64,000 nt of DNA from Prochlorococcus marinus str. MIT 9107. Its GTDB lineage: Bacteria > Cyanobacteriota > Cyanobacteriia > PCC-6307 > Cyanobiaceae. Below the pieces are notes generated by a model, which made no database searches, was not told the DNA's origin, and saw only the letters and a program-made list of their open reading frames with translations. Position numbers and translations under genes: made by a program. Location: the NCBI RefSeq assembly GCF_000759855.1, contig NZ_JNAI01000010.1, positions 62,001-126,000 of the forward strand, written 5' to 3'. This document shows, piece after piece, positions 38,513 to 48,529 of the stretch (position 1 is the stretch's first letter; every line of letters begins with the position of its first letter).

Positions 38513-39220
38513 ATGAAAAAACTATCAAAAAGAATGGCGGCTCTATCAACAAAGATAGAAGATCGCATTTATGCACCACTTGAAGCTCTTAGTATTATCA
38601 AGGAAAATGCAAACGCTAAATTTGATGAAACTATAGAAGCGCATATACGGTTAGGTATTGATCCAAAATATACTGATCAACAATTAAGAACCACAGTTGC
38701 TTTACCCCATGGTACTGGTCAAAGCATTAAAATCGCAGTAATCACAAGCGGCGAGAATGTATCGAAAGCTAAGTCTTCAGGCGCAGATTTATTCGGAGAA
38801 GAAGATCTTGTGGAAAGTATCAACAAAGGAAATATGGATTTTGATCTACTTATTGCAACTCCAGATATGATGCCAAAGGTTGCAAAATTAGGAAGAGTTT
38901 TAGGACCTAGAGGTTTAATGCCTAATCCTAAAGCTGGCACAGTAACTAATGATATTGCGAATGCAATAAAAGAATTTAAAGCTGGTAAGCTCGAATTTAG
39001 AGCAGATAAAGCAGGTATCGTTCATGTACGTTTTGGAAAAGCAAGTTTTACAAAAGAGGCGCTATTTGACAACTTAAAAACCTTACAAGAATCAATTGAT
39101 AAAAACAAACCAAGTGGAGCAAAAGGAAAATTTTGGAAAAGTTTTTATATAACTTCAACTATGGGACCTTCAGTTCAAGTAGACATAAATGCAGTACAAG
39201 ATTACCAATCTGAAGGTTAA
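38513..39220 (+). CDS. rplA: 50S ribosomal protein L1
   Basis: This is a 235-residue L1: [20 protein letters not shown], then [20 protein letters not shown], and [19 protein letters not shown] as the RNA-binding signature. It binds the L1 stalk of 23S rRNA and assists tRNA exit. The ATG at 38513 is chosen; a TTG at 38495 in frame would add six residues. The spacer upstream carries a small hairpin. Confidence 0.97.
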   Translation: MKKLSKRMAALSTKIEDRIYAPLEALSIIKENANAKFDETIEAHIRLGIDPKYTDQQLRTTVALPHGTGQSIKIAVITSGENVSKAKSSGADLFGEEDLVESINKGNMDFDLLIATPDMMPKVAKLGRVLGPRGLMPNPKAGTVTNDIANAIKEFKAGKLEFRADKAGIVHVRFGKASFTKEALFDNLKTLQESIDKNKPSGAKGKFWKSFYITSTMGPSVQVDINAVQDYQSEG

Positions 39221-39251
39221 CCCTTTGTAGTATAATTTAAAGTGCAATAAT

Positions 39252-39345
39252 ACGGCCAAAGAAAGTAGGTTTATTTAGTTTCTCTAAATTTTTAATCCCT
39301 ACCGAGGACTCGTCTTAATTATTTCTTTTTGGATCTAATAAAAGC
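39252..39345 (+). ncRNA. Ribosomal protein L10 leader (autoregulatory mRNA element)
   Basis: The 189-base gap between rplA and rplJ contains GGCCAAAGAAAGTAGGT followed, after an A/T-rich arm with a small hairpin, by CCCTACCGAGGACT. Pairing of AGTAGG with CCTACC plus the flanking AAGA and GAGGA purine-rich bulge/kink-turn sequences are the features of the L10 leader bound by L10(L12)4. Downstream, GCGGC (39348-39352) and GCCGC (39366-39370) make a second hairpin. Confidence 0.75.
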
Positions 39346-39409
39346 GGCCTCTTTAAATGGACTTTGCCGCATTTCCTGCTCTCCCTAAATTACGATCCAA
39401 AAAACAACA

Positions 39410-39937
39410 ATGGGCCGAACACTAGAGAATAAGCAAAAAATCGTTAATGAGATTAAATCCCTCTTAAACGATTCGGAAATGGCTTTGGTTCTTGACTATA
39501 AAGGTTTAACTATCAAAGAGATGTCGGATTTGCGATCTAGATTGCAAACAACTAAAGGCATTTGCAAAGTTACTAAAAATTCATTAATGCGTAAAGCTAT
39601 TGATGGAGATAGTAATTGGAACGATCTTGAATCTTTACTTTCCGGAACAAATGCTTTTGTCTTAATTAAAGAAGATGTTGGTGGTGCTGTAAAAGCGATC
39701 CAATCTTTTCAAAAAGACACCCAAAAATCCGAAACCAAAGGAGCTTTATTTGAAGGCAGACTTCTTAGCGATTCTGAAATAAAAGAAATCGCAAGTCTTC
39801 CATCTAAAGAAGTATTGATGGCAAAAATTGCTGGCGCTCTAAATGGCGTTGCAACAAAAATTGCGATCTCTATCAACGAAGTGCCTTCTGGACTTGCTAG
39901 ATCACTTAAACAACATTCTGAAAAATCAGAATCTTAA
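39410..39937 (+). CDS. rplJ: 50S ribosomal protein L10
   Basis: This is a 175-residue L10: [20 protein letters not shown] at the N-terminus, [19 protein letters not shown], and the [12 protein letters not shown] signature. A C-terminal helix ([15 protein letters not shown]) binds L7/L12 dimers. Preceded by the L10 leader, it is likely autoregulated. It is followed after 29 bases by rplL. Confidence 0.98.
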   Translation: MGRTLENKQKIVNEIKSLLNDSEMALVLDYKGLTIKEMSDLRSRLQTTKGICKVTKNSLMRKAIDGDSNWNDLESLLSGTNAFVLIKEDVGGAVKAIQSFQKDTQKSETKGALFEGRLLSDSEIKEIASLPSKEVLMAKIAGALNGVATKIAISINEVPSGLARSLKQHSEKSES

Positions 39938-39966
39938 ATTCAAAACCTAATTAAATTTTTAAGAAA

Positions 39967-40362
39967 ATGTCCGCAAAAACTGAAGAAATTCTTGAATCAT
40001 TAAAGTCTCTCTCACTTTTAGAAGCATCTGAGCTTGTAAAGAAAATTGAAGAGGCTTTTGGTGTATCTGCTGCTGCTTCAGCAGGTGTAGTAATGGCAGC
40101 TCCAGGAGCAGCTGGTGGTGATGGAGATGGTGGCGCTGCCGAAGAAAAAACTGAATTTGATGTAGTTCTAGAAAGCTTTGATGCAGCTGCAAAAATAAAA
40201 GTACTTAAGGTTGTAAGAAATGCAACTGGTTTAGGTCTTGGAGATGCAAAAGCACTTGTTGAATCCGCACCAAAAACAGTAAAAGAAGGAATTGCCAAAG
40301 CAGATGCTGAATCTTTAAAGAAAGAGATTGAAGAAGCTGGCGGTAAAGTTACACTTAAGTAA
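39967..40362 (+). CDS. rplL: 50S ribosomal protein L7/L12
   Basis: This is a 131-residue stalk protein. The N-terminal dimerisation domain ([20 protein letters not shown]) is followed by an Ala/Gly-rich hinge (residues about 35-60), and the C-terminal factor-binding domain contains [20 protein letters not shown] and [14 protein letters not shown]. The length is normal for cyanobacteria. It ends the ribosomal protein cluster. Confidence 0.98.
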   Translation: MSAKTEEILESLKSLSLLEASELVKKIEEAFGVSAAASAGVVMAAPGAAGGDGDGGAAEEKTEFDVVLESFDAAAKIKVLKVVRNATGLGLGDAKALVESAPKTVKEGIAKADAESLKKEIEEAGGKVTLK

Positions 40363-40376
40363 AAGTACATTTTTTC

Positions 40377-40401
40377 AAGCCGGTAAAATTAATATCGGCT
40401 T
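40377..40401 (+). terminator. Possible attenuator/terminator hairpin after rplL
   Basis: AAGCCG (40377-40382) and CGGCTT (40396-40401) can pair across a 13-base loop, just after the rplL stop. The following bases are CAAAAATT rather than a T run, so if this terminates transcription it is not a standard intrinsic terminator. Confidence 0.35.
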
Positions 40402-40409
40402 CAAAAATT

Positions 40410-41129
40410 ATGAATAGTAATACTATTGCAATTGAAGCTGCAACAGATGGAGCCTGCAGTGGTAATCCAGGTCCAGGTGGTTGGGGTGGTTTAATAATAT
40501 TCGAAGATAACAGTGAATTAGAAATAGGTGGTTCCGAAAAAAATACCACTAACAATAGAATGGAACTAACAGCTGCTATAAAAACTCTAGAGAAATTAAA
40601 AAACTATACATTAAAAGAGAACTTTAAATTAAGAACTGATAGTAAATATGTCATAGAAGGGTATACAAAATGGATTATTAATTGGAAGAAAAATGGATGG
40701 AAAACAAGCTCAGGGAAATCAGTTCAAAATCTTGATTTATGGCAAAAAATTGATCAATTAAGAATTAATGGCTTAATAATGGAATATGTTAAGGGTCATA
40801 GCGGAGATCGACAAAACGACAGGGTTGATAAAATCGCAACTAATTACAGCAAAGGTATTTCTATAGAGATTAACTCAAAAGAAGCAGAATCCTCTGTTGA
40901 CTTTTTTGAAAAAAATGCACCTCCTAAAATTCAAGAATTATTTTCAAGAAATGTATTAATCCAAAAATTTGCAGAAAAAAAGTACTTATTAAGTTCACCA
41001 GAACTAATTAACTTATTGGGCGCAGAATACCAGTTAAAGATAGAAAAATATTTATTTTTTGAATGGCGCAATTGGAGATTCATTCCTAAAGATAAAAAAT
41101 ATTGGATAATAGAAAAAAAAGAATCCTAA
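40410..41129 (+). CDS. rnhA: Ribonuclease HI with C-terminal extension
   Basis: This is a 239-residue RNase H that degrades RNA in RNA-DNA hybrids. The catalytic acids are Asp13 in [16 protein letters not shown], Glu in [10 protein letters not shown], Asp in LRTDSKYVI, and Asp in [12 protein letters not shown]. The catalytic domain ends near residue 148. About 90 further residues ([18 protein letters not shown] and a [10 protein letters not shown] segment) form an extension not seen in E. coli RnhA (155 aa). It starts 47 bases after rplL. Confidence 0.93.
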   Translation: MNSNTIAIEAATDGACSGNPGPGGWGGLIIFEDNSELEIGGSEKNTTNNRMELTAAIKTLEKLKNYTLKENFKLRTDSKYVIEGYTKWIINWKKNGWKTSSGKSVQNLDLWQKIDQLRINGLIMEYVKGHSGDRQNDRVDKIATNYSKGISIEINSKEAESSVDFFEKNAPPKIQELFSRNVLIQKFAEKKYLLSSPELINLLGAEYQLKIEKYLFFEWRNWRFIPKDKKYWIIEKKES

Positions 41130-41135
41130 TTTTTT

Positions 41136-42305
41136 ATGAAGGAACAGAAGGAAGTATTTAAAAATCTTTATAAAAACTTGATGACTCCTATACTAAAAAA
41201 AGATTCTGGCATAGATGCAGAATATTTAACTAATTTATCTCTTAGCCTTCTATCATTCAGTTCAAGAAAACATAATTGGCCTATAGTTTCATCAATCCTA
41301 AAAAATCTAAATGAAGAGTTTTCTATAGTTGATAAAAGATTAACTCAGAAAATATGTGGAATAAATTTTTGTAATCCAATTGGTTTAGCTGCTGGTTTTG
41401 ACAAAAATGGAAATGCTGCAAATATATGGAGAAATTTTGGTTTTGGTTTTGCTGAACTTGGTACAGTAACTAAATTTGCTCAAAATGGGAATCCCAAACC
41501 AAGGTTATTTAGATTAGCAGAAGAAGAGGCCGCATTAAATAGGATGGGTTTCAATAACAATGGTGCTGAAAATCTAGTTAAAAACTTTCTTGAACAAGGT
41601 ATTGAGTTTAAAGAAAACAGGAAGAATATTTGTTTGGGAATAAATTTCGGCAAATCTAAAATTACTGATTTATCTCAAGCTAAAGATGATTATTTAACTT
41701 CTCTAAAATTATTAATTCCATATTGTGATTATGCAGCAATAAACGTAAGTTCTCCAAATACTGAAGGACTAAGAAAGTTGCAAGATCCAATTCTGCTAAA
41801 AGAACTTCTTAAAGAAATTAAAGATTTACCTAATTGTCCCCCCTTATTTGTAAAAATTGCGCCAGATTTAAGCCTTAAAGATATTGAAGATATTTGTCAA
41901 TTAATAATCGAGGAAAATATCGACGGAATAATTGCTACTAATACTAGTATTGATAGATTAGGTCTTGAAAATAGAAAGATAAGTCAAACAGGATTATTAC
42001 TTTCAGAAGAAAATGGAGGATTAAGTGGAAAGCCTCTACAAAAAAAAGCAAATAAAATAATAAAACATATAAATAATATTGACAAAAAAATTATTTTAAT
42101 TGGCGTTGGTGGGATCGATAGTCCTGAGTCAGCTTGGGAAAGGATTTGTTCTGGAGCATCATTAATTCAACTTTATACAGGATGGATATATAAGGGGCCA
42201 CAATTAGTACCAGATATACTTCAAGGAATTATAAAGCAACTCAATAACCATCAATTATCTAATATAAGAGAGGCCATTGGCTCAGATTTAAAATGGGTTG
42301 AATAA
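41136..42305 (+). CDS. pyrD: Dihydroorotate dehydrogenase (quinone, class 2)
   Basis: This 389-residue FMN enzyme oxidises dihydroorotate to orotate with quinone as acceptor. GLAAGFDKNGNAANIWRNFG and FAELGTVTKFAQNGNPKPRL begin the barrel. NVSSPNTEGLRKLQ carries the class 2 Ser base, ATNTSIDR follows, and GVGGIDSPESAWERICSGAS is the phosphate site. The N-terminal extension with hydrophobic residues fits membrane association. It starts 6 bases after rnhA. Confidence 0.96.
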   Translation: MKEQKEVFKNLYKNLMTPILKKDSGIDAEYLTNLSLSLLSFSSRKHNWPIVSSILKNLNEEFSIVDKRLTQKICGINFCNPIGLAAGFDKNGNAANIWRNFGFGFAELGTVTKFAQNGNPKPRLFRLAEEEAALNRMGFNNNGAENLVKNFLEQGIEFKENRKNICLGINFGKSKITDLSQAKDDYLTSLKLLIPYCDYAAINVSSPNTEGLRKLQDPILLKELLKEIKDLPNCPPLFVKIAPDLSLKDIEDICQLIIEENIDGIIATNTSIDRLGLENRKISQTGLLLSEENGGLSGKPLQKKANKIIKHINNIDKKIILIGVGGIDSPESAWERICSGASLIQLYTGWIYKGPQLVPDILQGIIKQLNNHQLSNIREAIGSDLKWVE

Positions 42306-42321
42306 ACTCAGAAACTGAATA

Positions 42322-43446
42322 ATGAATAAATTGGAAACTAATGATTACACAACAGAAGGAATGCAAATATCAAACTTAAAACATGGAGGGAATGTATATG
42401 CAAATGCAAAAAGATTAAATTTATTACCCTCTGAAATTATTGACTCAAGTGCCTCATTAGTACCCTTTCCCCCGCCTCAAATACTAATAGATTCATTAAA
42501 TGACGAAATTAAGAATCTTGGATTTAGATATTACCCTGAGAGAAACTTGAGTGATTTAAAAGAAATAATTGGTAAATTTCATGGGATAAATCCAGAAACT
42601 ATATTGCCTGGAAATGGAGCTTCTGAGCTAATAACTTGGGCAGGTTACGAAGCATCCAAATTTGGGATCAGTTGTATTCCTTCTCCAAGCTTTGTTGATT
42701 ATGAAAGATCTTTAAATTGTTGGAAAAGCAATTTCGTACATTGCGAATTACCAAAAAACTGGAATAATACTTTTCCTCAATCATTTCCATTTAATCCCAA
42801 AGGAGATGTTATTTGGATAACAAATCCACATAACCCTACCGGCCAATTGTGGGAGAAAAATTCATTGGAGGCAATTATAAATAAATATAAGTTAGTTATC
42901 TGTGATGAGGCTTTCTTATCGATAACACCTAATGGAGAAAAAGAATCTTTAATACCATTAACCAAAAAATATGATAATTTATTAGTCTTAAGAAGCTTGA
43001 CCAAAATCTTCAATATTCCAGGTCTTAGATTAGGTTATGTTATTGGCTCATCGAAGAAACTTAAGGAATGGAACATAATTAGAGATCCTTGGCCATTAAA
43101 TTCCTTTGCTATTAAAGCTGGAATTGAACTACTAAGTAACAAGAAATTCTATGAACAATGGACAAGGCAGATTCACACCTGGATAAATATTGAAAGGGAA
43201 AGAGTTTGCTTAAAATTATCAAAAATAGAAAACCTTAAAGTTCATAATTCTTCAACCAACTTTTTTTTAATAGAGAGTAACAAATCTTTGTCACCGAATA
43301 TAAAATACTTAGAAAAGAAAGGTATATTACTTAGAGAATGTACTTCATTTAGATTTCTTGACGAAAAATGGGCGAGAATAAGTTTGCAGAGCAAGGAAAA
43401 TAATAGTCTTTTATGTAGAGAGATTCAAAATTCCTTTAAAAAATAA
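42322..43446 (+). CDS. PLP-dependent class I/II aminotransferase, CobC/CobD-like (probable threonine-phosphate decarboxylase)
   Basis: This 374-residue fold-type I PLP enzyme has HGGNVYANAKRLNL and IIDSSASLVPFPPP at the N-terminus, the signature seen in CobC/CobD L-threonine-phosphate decarboxylases. The pyridoxal lysine is in LRSLTKIFNIPGLRLGY and ITNPHNPTGQLW binds PLP. CobD makes aminopropanol phosphate for the cobalamin nucleotide loop, and Prochlorococcus makes pseudocobalamin. HisC-like activity is the main alternative. It overlaps murG by 22 bases tail to tail. Confidence 0.82.
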   Translation: MNKLETNDYTTEGMQISNLKHGGNVYANAKRLNLLPSEIIDSSASLVPFPPPQILIDSLNDEIKNLGFRYYPERNLSDLKEIIGKFHGINPETILPGNGASELITWAGYEASKFGISCIPSPSFVDYERSLNCWKSNFVHCELPKNWNNTFPQSFPFNPKGDVIWITNPHNPTGQLWEKNSLEAIINKYKLVICDEAFLSITPNGEKESLIPLTKKYDNLLVLRSLTKIFNIPGLRLGYVIGSSKKLKEWNIIRDPWPLNSFAIKAGIELLSNKKFYEQWTRQIHTWINIERERVCLKLSKIENLKVHNSSTNFFLIESNKSLSPNIKYLEKKGILLRECTSFRFLDEKWARISLQSKENNSLLCREIQNSFKK

Positions 43447-44516
43447 TTAATTAATTTTTTTATCTCAACTTTAGATTTAATTTTATTATTATTTTCCATG
43501 TTGCTCTTCATGAGATCTAATATTTCATATTGATTTTTTCCATTTTTTAATTTTATTTTAAAAATTCTTTCTATTGTTTCTTCAAATAATTCTTTAGAAA
43601 TTTTGCTTTGATTAATTAAAACTGAGACTCCATTTTCAGCAAGAATTATTGCATTTTTCTCCTGATGATTATTTTTAGAATAAGGATATGGGATTAAAAT
43701 TGAAGGTTTTTCAGTCTCTATTAATTCATTTATTGTTCCTGCACCTGATCTAGATATTACAAGATCGCAATTTTGCATTAAAGCTGCGATTTCATTAGTA
43801 AATTTCTTTTGAACATAATTTTTTGAACTTTTCATCTGAAAGGTTTTTTGATTATATTTTCCAGTAATATGTACTATCCGAAACTGTTTTTTCAGTAAAA
43901 ATTCTAGAGATTCGTAAACAATTTGATTTATGGCTTTTGCTCCTTGACTACCTCCCATAACAATCAAAAGAGGTCCTTTTCCTTTTGGGACCCATTCTGG
44001 CAAGAGATTAGATTTATAGAATTGCTCCCGTAAAGGGGTACCAGTGAAAATAGTTTTACAGTTGTTTAAATAGGAATTTGTTTTCTTAAATCCTAAAAGA
44101 ACATAGTCACATAAAAAACCAAAATATTTCGTAACCATACCTGGCATTAAATTTGATTCATGAATAATGACAGGTATCCTGAGAAGTTTTGAAGCAACAA
44201 TAGTAGGAGCTGAGATATAACCTCCAGTAGTAAAAACCAAATTAATTTTTTTTTCTTTTAAAATTCGAATTATTTGGAAAGTTGACATTAAAATTTCTAT
44301 ATATTGATAAAATAAAAAAATATTTTTTCTTGGTGTTTTTATATTCAAAGTGGTCAAATTATATTTTTTGGGAATAAAATTTGCATCAAGTCTTTGATGG
44401 GCCCCCAACCAATGAATATTCCATTCATCTTCTAGCTCTTTAGAAACTGCTAAAGCTGGGAAAATATGCCCTCCTGTTCCACTAGCTGCAATTAATAAAT
44501 TATTTTTTTTAGACAT
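43425..44516 (-). CDS. murG: UDP-GlcNAc:undecaprenyl-PP-MurNAc-pentapeptide GlcNAc transferase MurG
   Basis: This 363-residue GT-B glycosyltransferase makes lipid II from lipid I at the cytoplasmic face of the membrane. The first glycine loop is ASGTGGHIFPALAVSKEL. IIHESNLMPG, the second glycine loop MGGSQGAKAINQ and SRSGAGTINELIE complete the family pattern. Its last 22 bases overlap the CobC/CobD-like gene on the other strand, an extreme case of compaction. Confidence 0.96.
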   Translation of the reverse strand: MSKKNNLLIAASGTGGHIFPALAVSKELEDEWNIHWLGAHQRLDANFIPKKYNLTTLNIKTPRKNIFLFYQYIEILMSTFQIIRILKEKKINLVFTTGGYISAPTIVASKLLRIPVIIHESNLMPGMVTKYFGFLCDYVLLGFKKTNSYLNNCKTIFTGTPLREQFYKSNLLPEWVPKGKGPLLIVMGGSQGAKAINQIVYESLEFLLKKQFRIVHITGKYNQKTFQMKSSKNYVQKKFTNEIAALMQNCDLVISRSGAGTINELIETEKPSILIPYPYSKNNHQEKNAIILAENGVSVLINQSKISKELFEETIERIFKIKLKNGKNQYEILDLMKSNMENNNKIKSKVEIKKLINYFLKEF

Positions 44517-44557
44517 AAAAACTTTAATTAGTAGAATGAAAATAACAACTAAGAAAT

Positions 44558-45283
44558 ATGTTTAAATTAAACTTATTTAAAAATATAGGTGTTCCTCTCT
44601 ACTTATTTATTTATCTCATTATTCCTTATTCAGCAATAACGCAAACTTTAAGTGTTAACCTTGAAAGAAATCTAGAGAACTCTTTAAATGGGAGAGATTT
44701 AGAATTTTTTAGAAAATATTTTAGAAATGAAGAAAACAAAAATATAACAAAACAATTTTCAAAGATTATTAATGATTTCCCCGATAGTAAATGGAAAATC
44801 AAAAGATTAAAATCACAAATTCCAAATAAAGATATTTTTCGAATAAAAGTTTCAGGAAAAAAAATAGTTAACGGAGAAATACATATACTCGAATCCAATT
44901 TTGATTATTTTTTTTCAATTATAAATGGAAAAATAGATAAAGGGATCATCAAAAATTTATTCACAACAATAAGAAATGATAATAATAACGTAGATATTAG
45001 TTTTAAAATTCCTGATAAAGTTCTTACTGGCTCAAAATATGATATCGATATAATTCTTAATAAACCTCTTGAAGAAGTAATTATTGCGGGAGCTATAAAA
45101 CCTCATCAAGTTAATTCATTATTTGAACAAGAAATATTATTGGAGCCATTAGCGTCTGGAGGAATTTTTAAAATGACTAGAGCCCCTTCAAAAACAGGGA
45201 TACAAATTTGGTCAGGAATCATAGCTCATCCAGAGGGAATGATTACTTTCACAAAGAGTATTGATATCGTTGATGAGATATAG
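44558..45283 (+). CDS. Conserved hypothetical exported protein
   Basis: This 241-residue protein has an N-terminal hydrophobic segment (YLFIYLIIPYSAITQ, about residues 14-30) consistent with a signal peptide or anchor. A first part has an alpha/beta look (SLNGRDLEFFRKYF, KIINDFPDSKW). The second half is beta-rich (VDISFKIPDKVLTGSKYDI, IAGAIKPHQV, GGIFKMTRAPSKTGIQIWSG), perhaps an immunoglobulin-like domain. I do not recognise the family. It is divergent from murG (41 bases) and convergent with pgk (1 base). Confidence 0.75.
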   Translation: MFKLNLFKNIGVPLYLFIYLIIPYSAITQTLSVNLERNLENSLNGRDLEFFRKYFRNEENKNITKQFSKIINDFPDSKWKIKRLKSQIPNKDIFRIKVSGKKIVNGEIHILESNFDYFFSIINGKIDKGIIKNLFTTIRNDNNNVDISFKIPDKVLTGSKYDIDIILNKPLEEVIIAGAIKPHQVNSLFEQEILLEPLASGGIFKMTRAPSKTGIQIWSGIIAHPEGMITFTKSIDIVDEI

Positions 45284-45284
45284 C

Positions 45285-46493
45285 CTAAGCGTTGTTTAAA
45301 GCAGCTACACCAGGTAAAGTTTTACCTTCTAAAAGTTCCAAGCTAGCCCCACCTCCAGTAGATATATGAGACATTTTCTCTGCTAATCCTGCTTTCTCAA
45401 CTGCTGCAACTGAATCTCCACCACCAATTATTGTACAAACTTCAGAAAAAGCACTTAAGTCCGCAAGGGTCGTAGCTATTGCATTTGTGCCTTCTGCAAA
45501 TTTATCAAATTCGAAAACTCCCATTGGACCATTCCAAATTATTGTCTTACATTCTGCAAGAGCGTTCTGAAAAACTTTAATGGAATCAGGGCCAATATCT
45601 AGACCCATCCAATTCCCACTAATTGAATCAATTTGAGATACTTTACTTTCGGCGTCAGGTGAAAATTCATTAGCTAAAACAACATCAGTAGGTAATAATA
45701 ATTCAACTCCTTTTGCTTTTGCTTTTGCTTCTAAATCTTTGGCGAGCTCAAGTTTATCTTCTTCTACAAGGCTTTTTCCAACATCTAGACCTCTAGCTTT
45801 ATAAAAAGTGAAAATCATACCTCCGCCAATCATAATTTTGTCACACTTATCTAGTAAAGAATCAAGCACTCCTATTTTGCTACTGACCTTTGATCCTCCA
45901 ACTATTGCTGCTAATGGACGCTTTGGAGAATCTATTGCTCCTTGAAGGTATTTCAATTCTTTTTCTAAAAGAAATCCCGCTACTGATGGACTTAAATAAT
46001 TAGTAACTCCCTGCGTAGAGGCATGAGCTCTATGAGCAGCACCAAAAGCATCATTTACATACATATCTGCATGTGATGCTAAATTTTTAGCAAAATCCAA
46101 GTCATTCTTTTCCTCTTCACCAAAAAAACGAACATTTTCAAGTAATAGAACATCTCCATTATTTAAGCTATTAGATTCTGCAACTGATTCATCACCTATA
46201 CAACTGTTAGTAAGAGCAACATTTTTTCCCAACAATTCACTTAATCTTGCTACTACAGGGGTTAATCTCATTTTTTCGTTTACCTGACCTTTTGGTCTTC
46301 CAAAATGAGCAGCTAAGATAACTTTTGCAGAATGATTAATGAGATATTCTATAGTTGGGATCGCTGCTCTAATACGTGTATCGTCGGTTATTTGGCCATC
46401 TTCATTTAATGGAACATTAAAATCTACTCTGACAAGAACTTTTTTTCCTTCTAAATGTGTCTTGTCAAGACTGGAAAGAGATAATTTGGACAT
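45285..46493 (-). CDS. pgk: Phosphoglycerate kinase
   Basis: This is a 402-residue monomeric kinase of glycolysis and the Calvin cycle. The N-terminal signature [20 protein letters not shown], then [39 protein letters not shown] and a C-terminal [11 protein letters not shown] all match Pgk. The length is typical. It ends one base after the neighbouring hypothetical gene on the opposite strand. Confidence 0.98.
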   Translation of the reverse strand: MSKLSLSSLDKTHLEGKKVLVRVDFNVPLNEDGQITDDTRIRAAIPTIEYLINHSAKVILAAHFGRPKGQVNEKMRLTPVVARLSELLGKNVALTNSCIGDESVAESNSLNNGDVLLLENVRFFGEEEKNDLDFAKNLASHADMYVNDAFGAAHRAHASTQGVTNYLSPSVAGFLLEKELKYLQGAIDSPKRPLAAIVGGSKVSSKIGVLDSLLDKCDKIMIGGGMIFTFYKARGLDVGKSLVEEDKLELAKDLEAKAKAKGVELLLPTDVVLANEFSPDAESKVSQIDSISGNWMGLDIGPDSIKVFQNALAECKTIIWNGPMGVFEFDKFAEGTNAIATTLADLSAFSEVCTIIGGGDSVAAVEKAGLAEKMSHISTGGGASLELLEGKTLPGVAALNNA

Positions 46494-46706
46494 TAAGCAA
46501 ACTTAATTTTTAATTTTAAAACCCTAACGTTAATTTGGGCTTATTGGGTAAAAAAGTAGTAACTGTTACCTATGCCTTAATAAATTTTAAGAATTGACTA
46601 TTATAAAAATTTTTTAATTATTAAATTTATACTAAAATTTAGAGGTAAATACTTTTGAAACTTATAAAAATTAAAAGGAATACAAAATTTTATTTGATTT
46701 ATTGAA

Positions 46707-47579
46707 GTGGACATACCCAAAATTCAATGGTATCCAGGCCATATTGCAAAAGCAGAAAAGAAATTATCTGAAGTTATCAATAAAGTAGATTTAGTTATAG
46801 AAGTTAGAGATGCACGAATTCCTTTGTCAACAGGACATCCACACTTAGACAAGTGGATCAACAATAAAAAACATATTCTTGTTATTAACAGATCAGACAT
46901 GATCTCTCCTAATACAATCACTAGTTGGAATAAATGGTTTAATGCTAAAGATCAATATCCGCATTGGTGTGATGCTAAAAGAGGAATAGGTATTAAAGAA
47001 ATTTGTAAGTCAGCTAAAGAATATAGGTCGACAATTGACCATAGAAGAATCTCTAGAGGAATGCGAATTAGGCCAATTAGAGCCCTTACACTTGGTTTCC
47101 CTAACGTAGGCAAGTCAGCATTAATTAATAGAATTGCGAAAAAAAGAGTGGTTAATAGTGCCAGGAAAGCAGGCGTGACTAAGAATTTAAGATGGATAAA
47201 ATTAGAAAGTGGTATAGATCTACTAGATGCGCCTGGTGTTATACCTCCAAATTTAGAAGATCAAAAATCAGCACTTAATCTTGCACTATGTGACGATATT
47301 GGAGAAGCTGCTTACGAAATAGAGAGTGTCGCAATTGGATTTATCAAAATTATATCCACTCTAAAAAAAGATAAGAATGCGAATATCTCAATAAAACAAA
47401 TATCTAATAGATACGGAGTTGATATTGCAAAAGGCTTTGAGAGTCCATCTGATTGGATCGATGAAGCAGCTTCAAAACATACCTCAGGCGATAAAAGAAG
47501 AATGTCTCATAAATTATTGGAAGATTATAGAAACCAAATGCTTGGTAAAATTGCATTAGAAGTTCCACCATGGAATTAA
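46707..47579 (+). CDS. rbgA: Ribosome biogenesis GTPase (RbgA/YlqF)
   Basis: This is a 290-residue circularly permuted GTPase needed for 50S maturation. The order of motifs is G4 INRSDMI, then G1 GFPNVGKSALIN, then G3 DAPGV, the permutation that defines the YlqF/YawG class. The beginning IQWYPGHIAKAEKKL is the family signature. The start is GTG at 46707. It overlaps the pseudouridine synthase by 10 bases, so both are cotranscribed and both act on ribosome assembly. The 213-base gap before it holds no recognised element. Confidence 0.94.
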   Translation: MDIPKIQWYPGHIAKAEKKLSEVINKVDLVIEVRDARIPLSTGHPHLDKWINNKKHILVINRSDMISPNTITSWNKWFNAKDQYPHWCDAKRGIGIKEICKSAKEYRSTIDHRRISRGMRIRPIRALTLGFPNVGKSALINRIAKKRVVNSARKAGVTKNLRWIKLESGIDLLDAPGVIPPNLEDQKSALNLALCDDIGEAAYEIESVAIGFIKIISTLKKDKNANISIKQISNRYGVDIAKGFESPSDWIDEAASKHTSGDKRRMSHKLLEDYRNQMLGKIALEVPPWN

Positions 47580-48529
47580 ATAATAAAAATTCTTTCGGCA
47601 TTGGAGAGGGTGAACTTATAGAAATTATTTATGAGCTACCTCTTCCTATGAGACTAGATAGATGGTTGGTAAGTAAAAGGCCAGAACAAAGTAGAGCAAG
47701 AATTCAACATTTCATCAATTCAGGATTAGTACTTGTAAACTATAAGACTGCGAAAGCAAAGACCCCATTAAAGAATGGCGACAATGTTCAAATCTGGATG
47801 CCTCCGCCAGAACCTCTTATATATTTGAAACCTGAAAAAATGGATTTAAAAATCCTTTTTGAAGACGAGCACATCATAGTAATCAATAAACAATCAGGAC
47901 TAATTGTTCATCCTGCTCCTGGACACAAGTCAGGAACTCTAGTTAATGGATTACTTTTTCACTGTAATGATCTTCCTGGAATTAATGGTAAACTAAGACC
48001 TGGTATTGTTCACAGATTAGATAAAGATACCTCTGGATGTATGGTGGTAGCAAAAAGCCAAGAAGCATTAGTAAATCTCCAGAAACAAATAAAAGAAAAA
48101 ATAGCTTCACGCGAATATATTGCAGTAATACATGGAGCACCTAATTCTGAAGAAGGTCAAATAGTGGGGAATATTGGTAGAGATAAATTAAATAGATTGA
48201 AATATAAAGTAGTTGAAGAAACTTCAGGAAGATATGCCTGCACCTATTGGAAATTAAAAGAAAGATTAGGAAATTACTCATTAATGAGTTTCAAATTAGA
48301 TACAGGGCGAACGCATCAAATAAGGGTTCATTGCGCTCACATTAATCATCCTATTGTGGGTGATCCTTTATATGGAAGATGTAAAAAACTTCCCTGTAAA
48401 TTAGAGGGCCAAGCGTTACACGCTATTAAGCTTGGCCTTATTCATCCAATAAATGGAAAAGAAATGTTATTTGAATCAGAATTACCATTAGATTTTCAAA
48501 AATTACTAAAAGTTCTTAAAGTTAAATAA
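47570..48529 (+). CDS. RluA-family pseudouridine synthase (RluD-like)
   Basis: This 319-residue protein has an N-terminal S4 RNA-binding domain (MRLDRWLVSKRPEQSRARIQ), a catalytic domain with the RluA signature PGIVHRLDKDTSGCMVVAK (catalytic Asp in HRLDKDTSG) and RTHQIRVHCAHINHPIVGDP. S4 plus RluA is the RluD arrangement, which modifies helix 69 of 23S rRNA, but specificity needs comparison. It is coupled to rbgA and overlaps the ABC gene by 8 bases at the 3' end. Confidence 0.92.
   Translation: MELNNKNSFGIGEGELIEIIYELPLPMRLDRWLVSKRPEQSRARIQHFINSGLVLVNYKTAKAKTPLKNGDNVQIWMPPPEPLIYLKPEKMDLKILFEDEHIIVINKQSGLIVHPAPGHKSGTLVNGLLFHCNDLPGINGKLRPGIVHRLDKDTSGCMVVAKSQEALVNLQKQIKEKIASREYIAVIHGAPNSEEGQIVGNIGRDKLNRLKYKVVEETSGRYACTYWKLKERLGNYSLMSFKLDTGRTHQIRVHCAHINHPIVGDPLYGRCKKLPCKLEGQALHAIKLGLIHPINGKEMLFESELPLDFQKLLKVLKVK

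Noticed and set aside
39951-40370. 139-aa antisense ORF covering rplL
   Set aside because: It mirrors the Ala/Glu-rich rplL coding sequence, giving low-complexity Ser/Pro/Ala text with no family pattern. It is an ORF shadow.
46494-46706. Possible regulatory RNA between pgk and rbgA
   Set aside because: AT-rich with no convincing hairpin, ORF or promoter pair; nothing specific can be supported.
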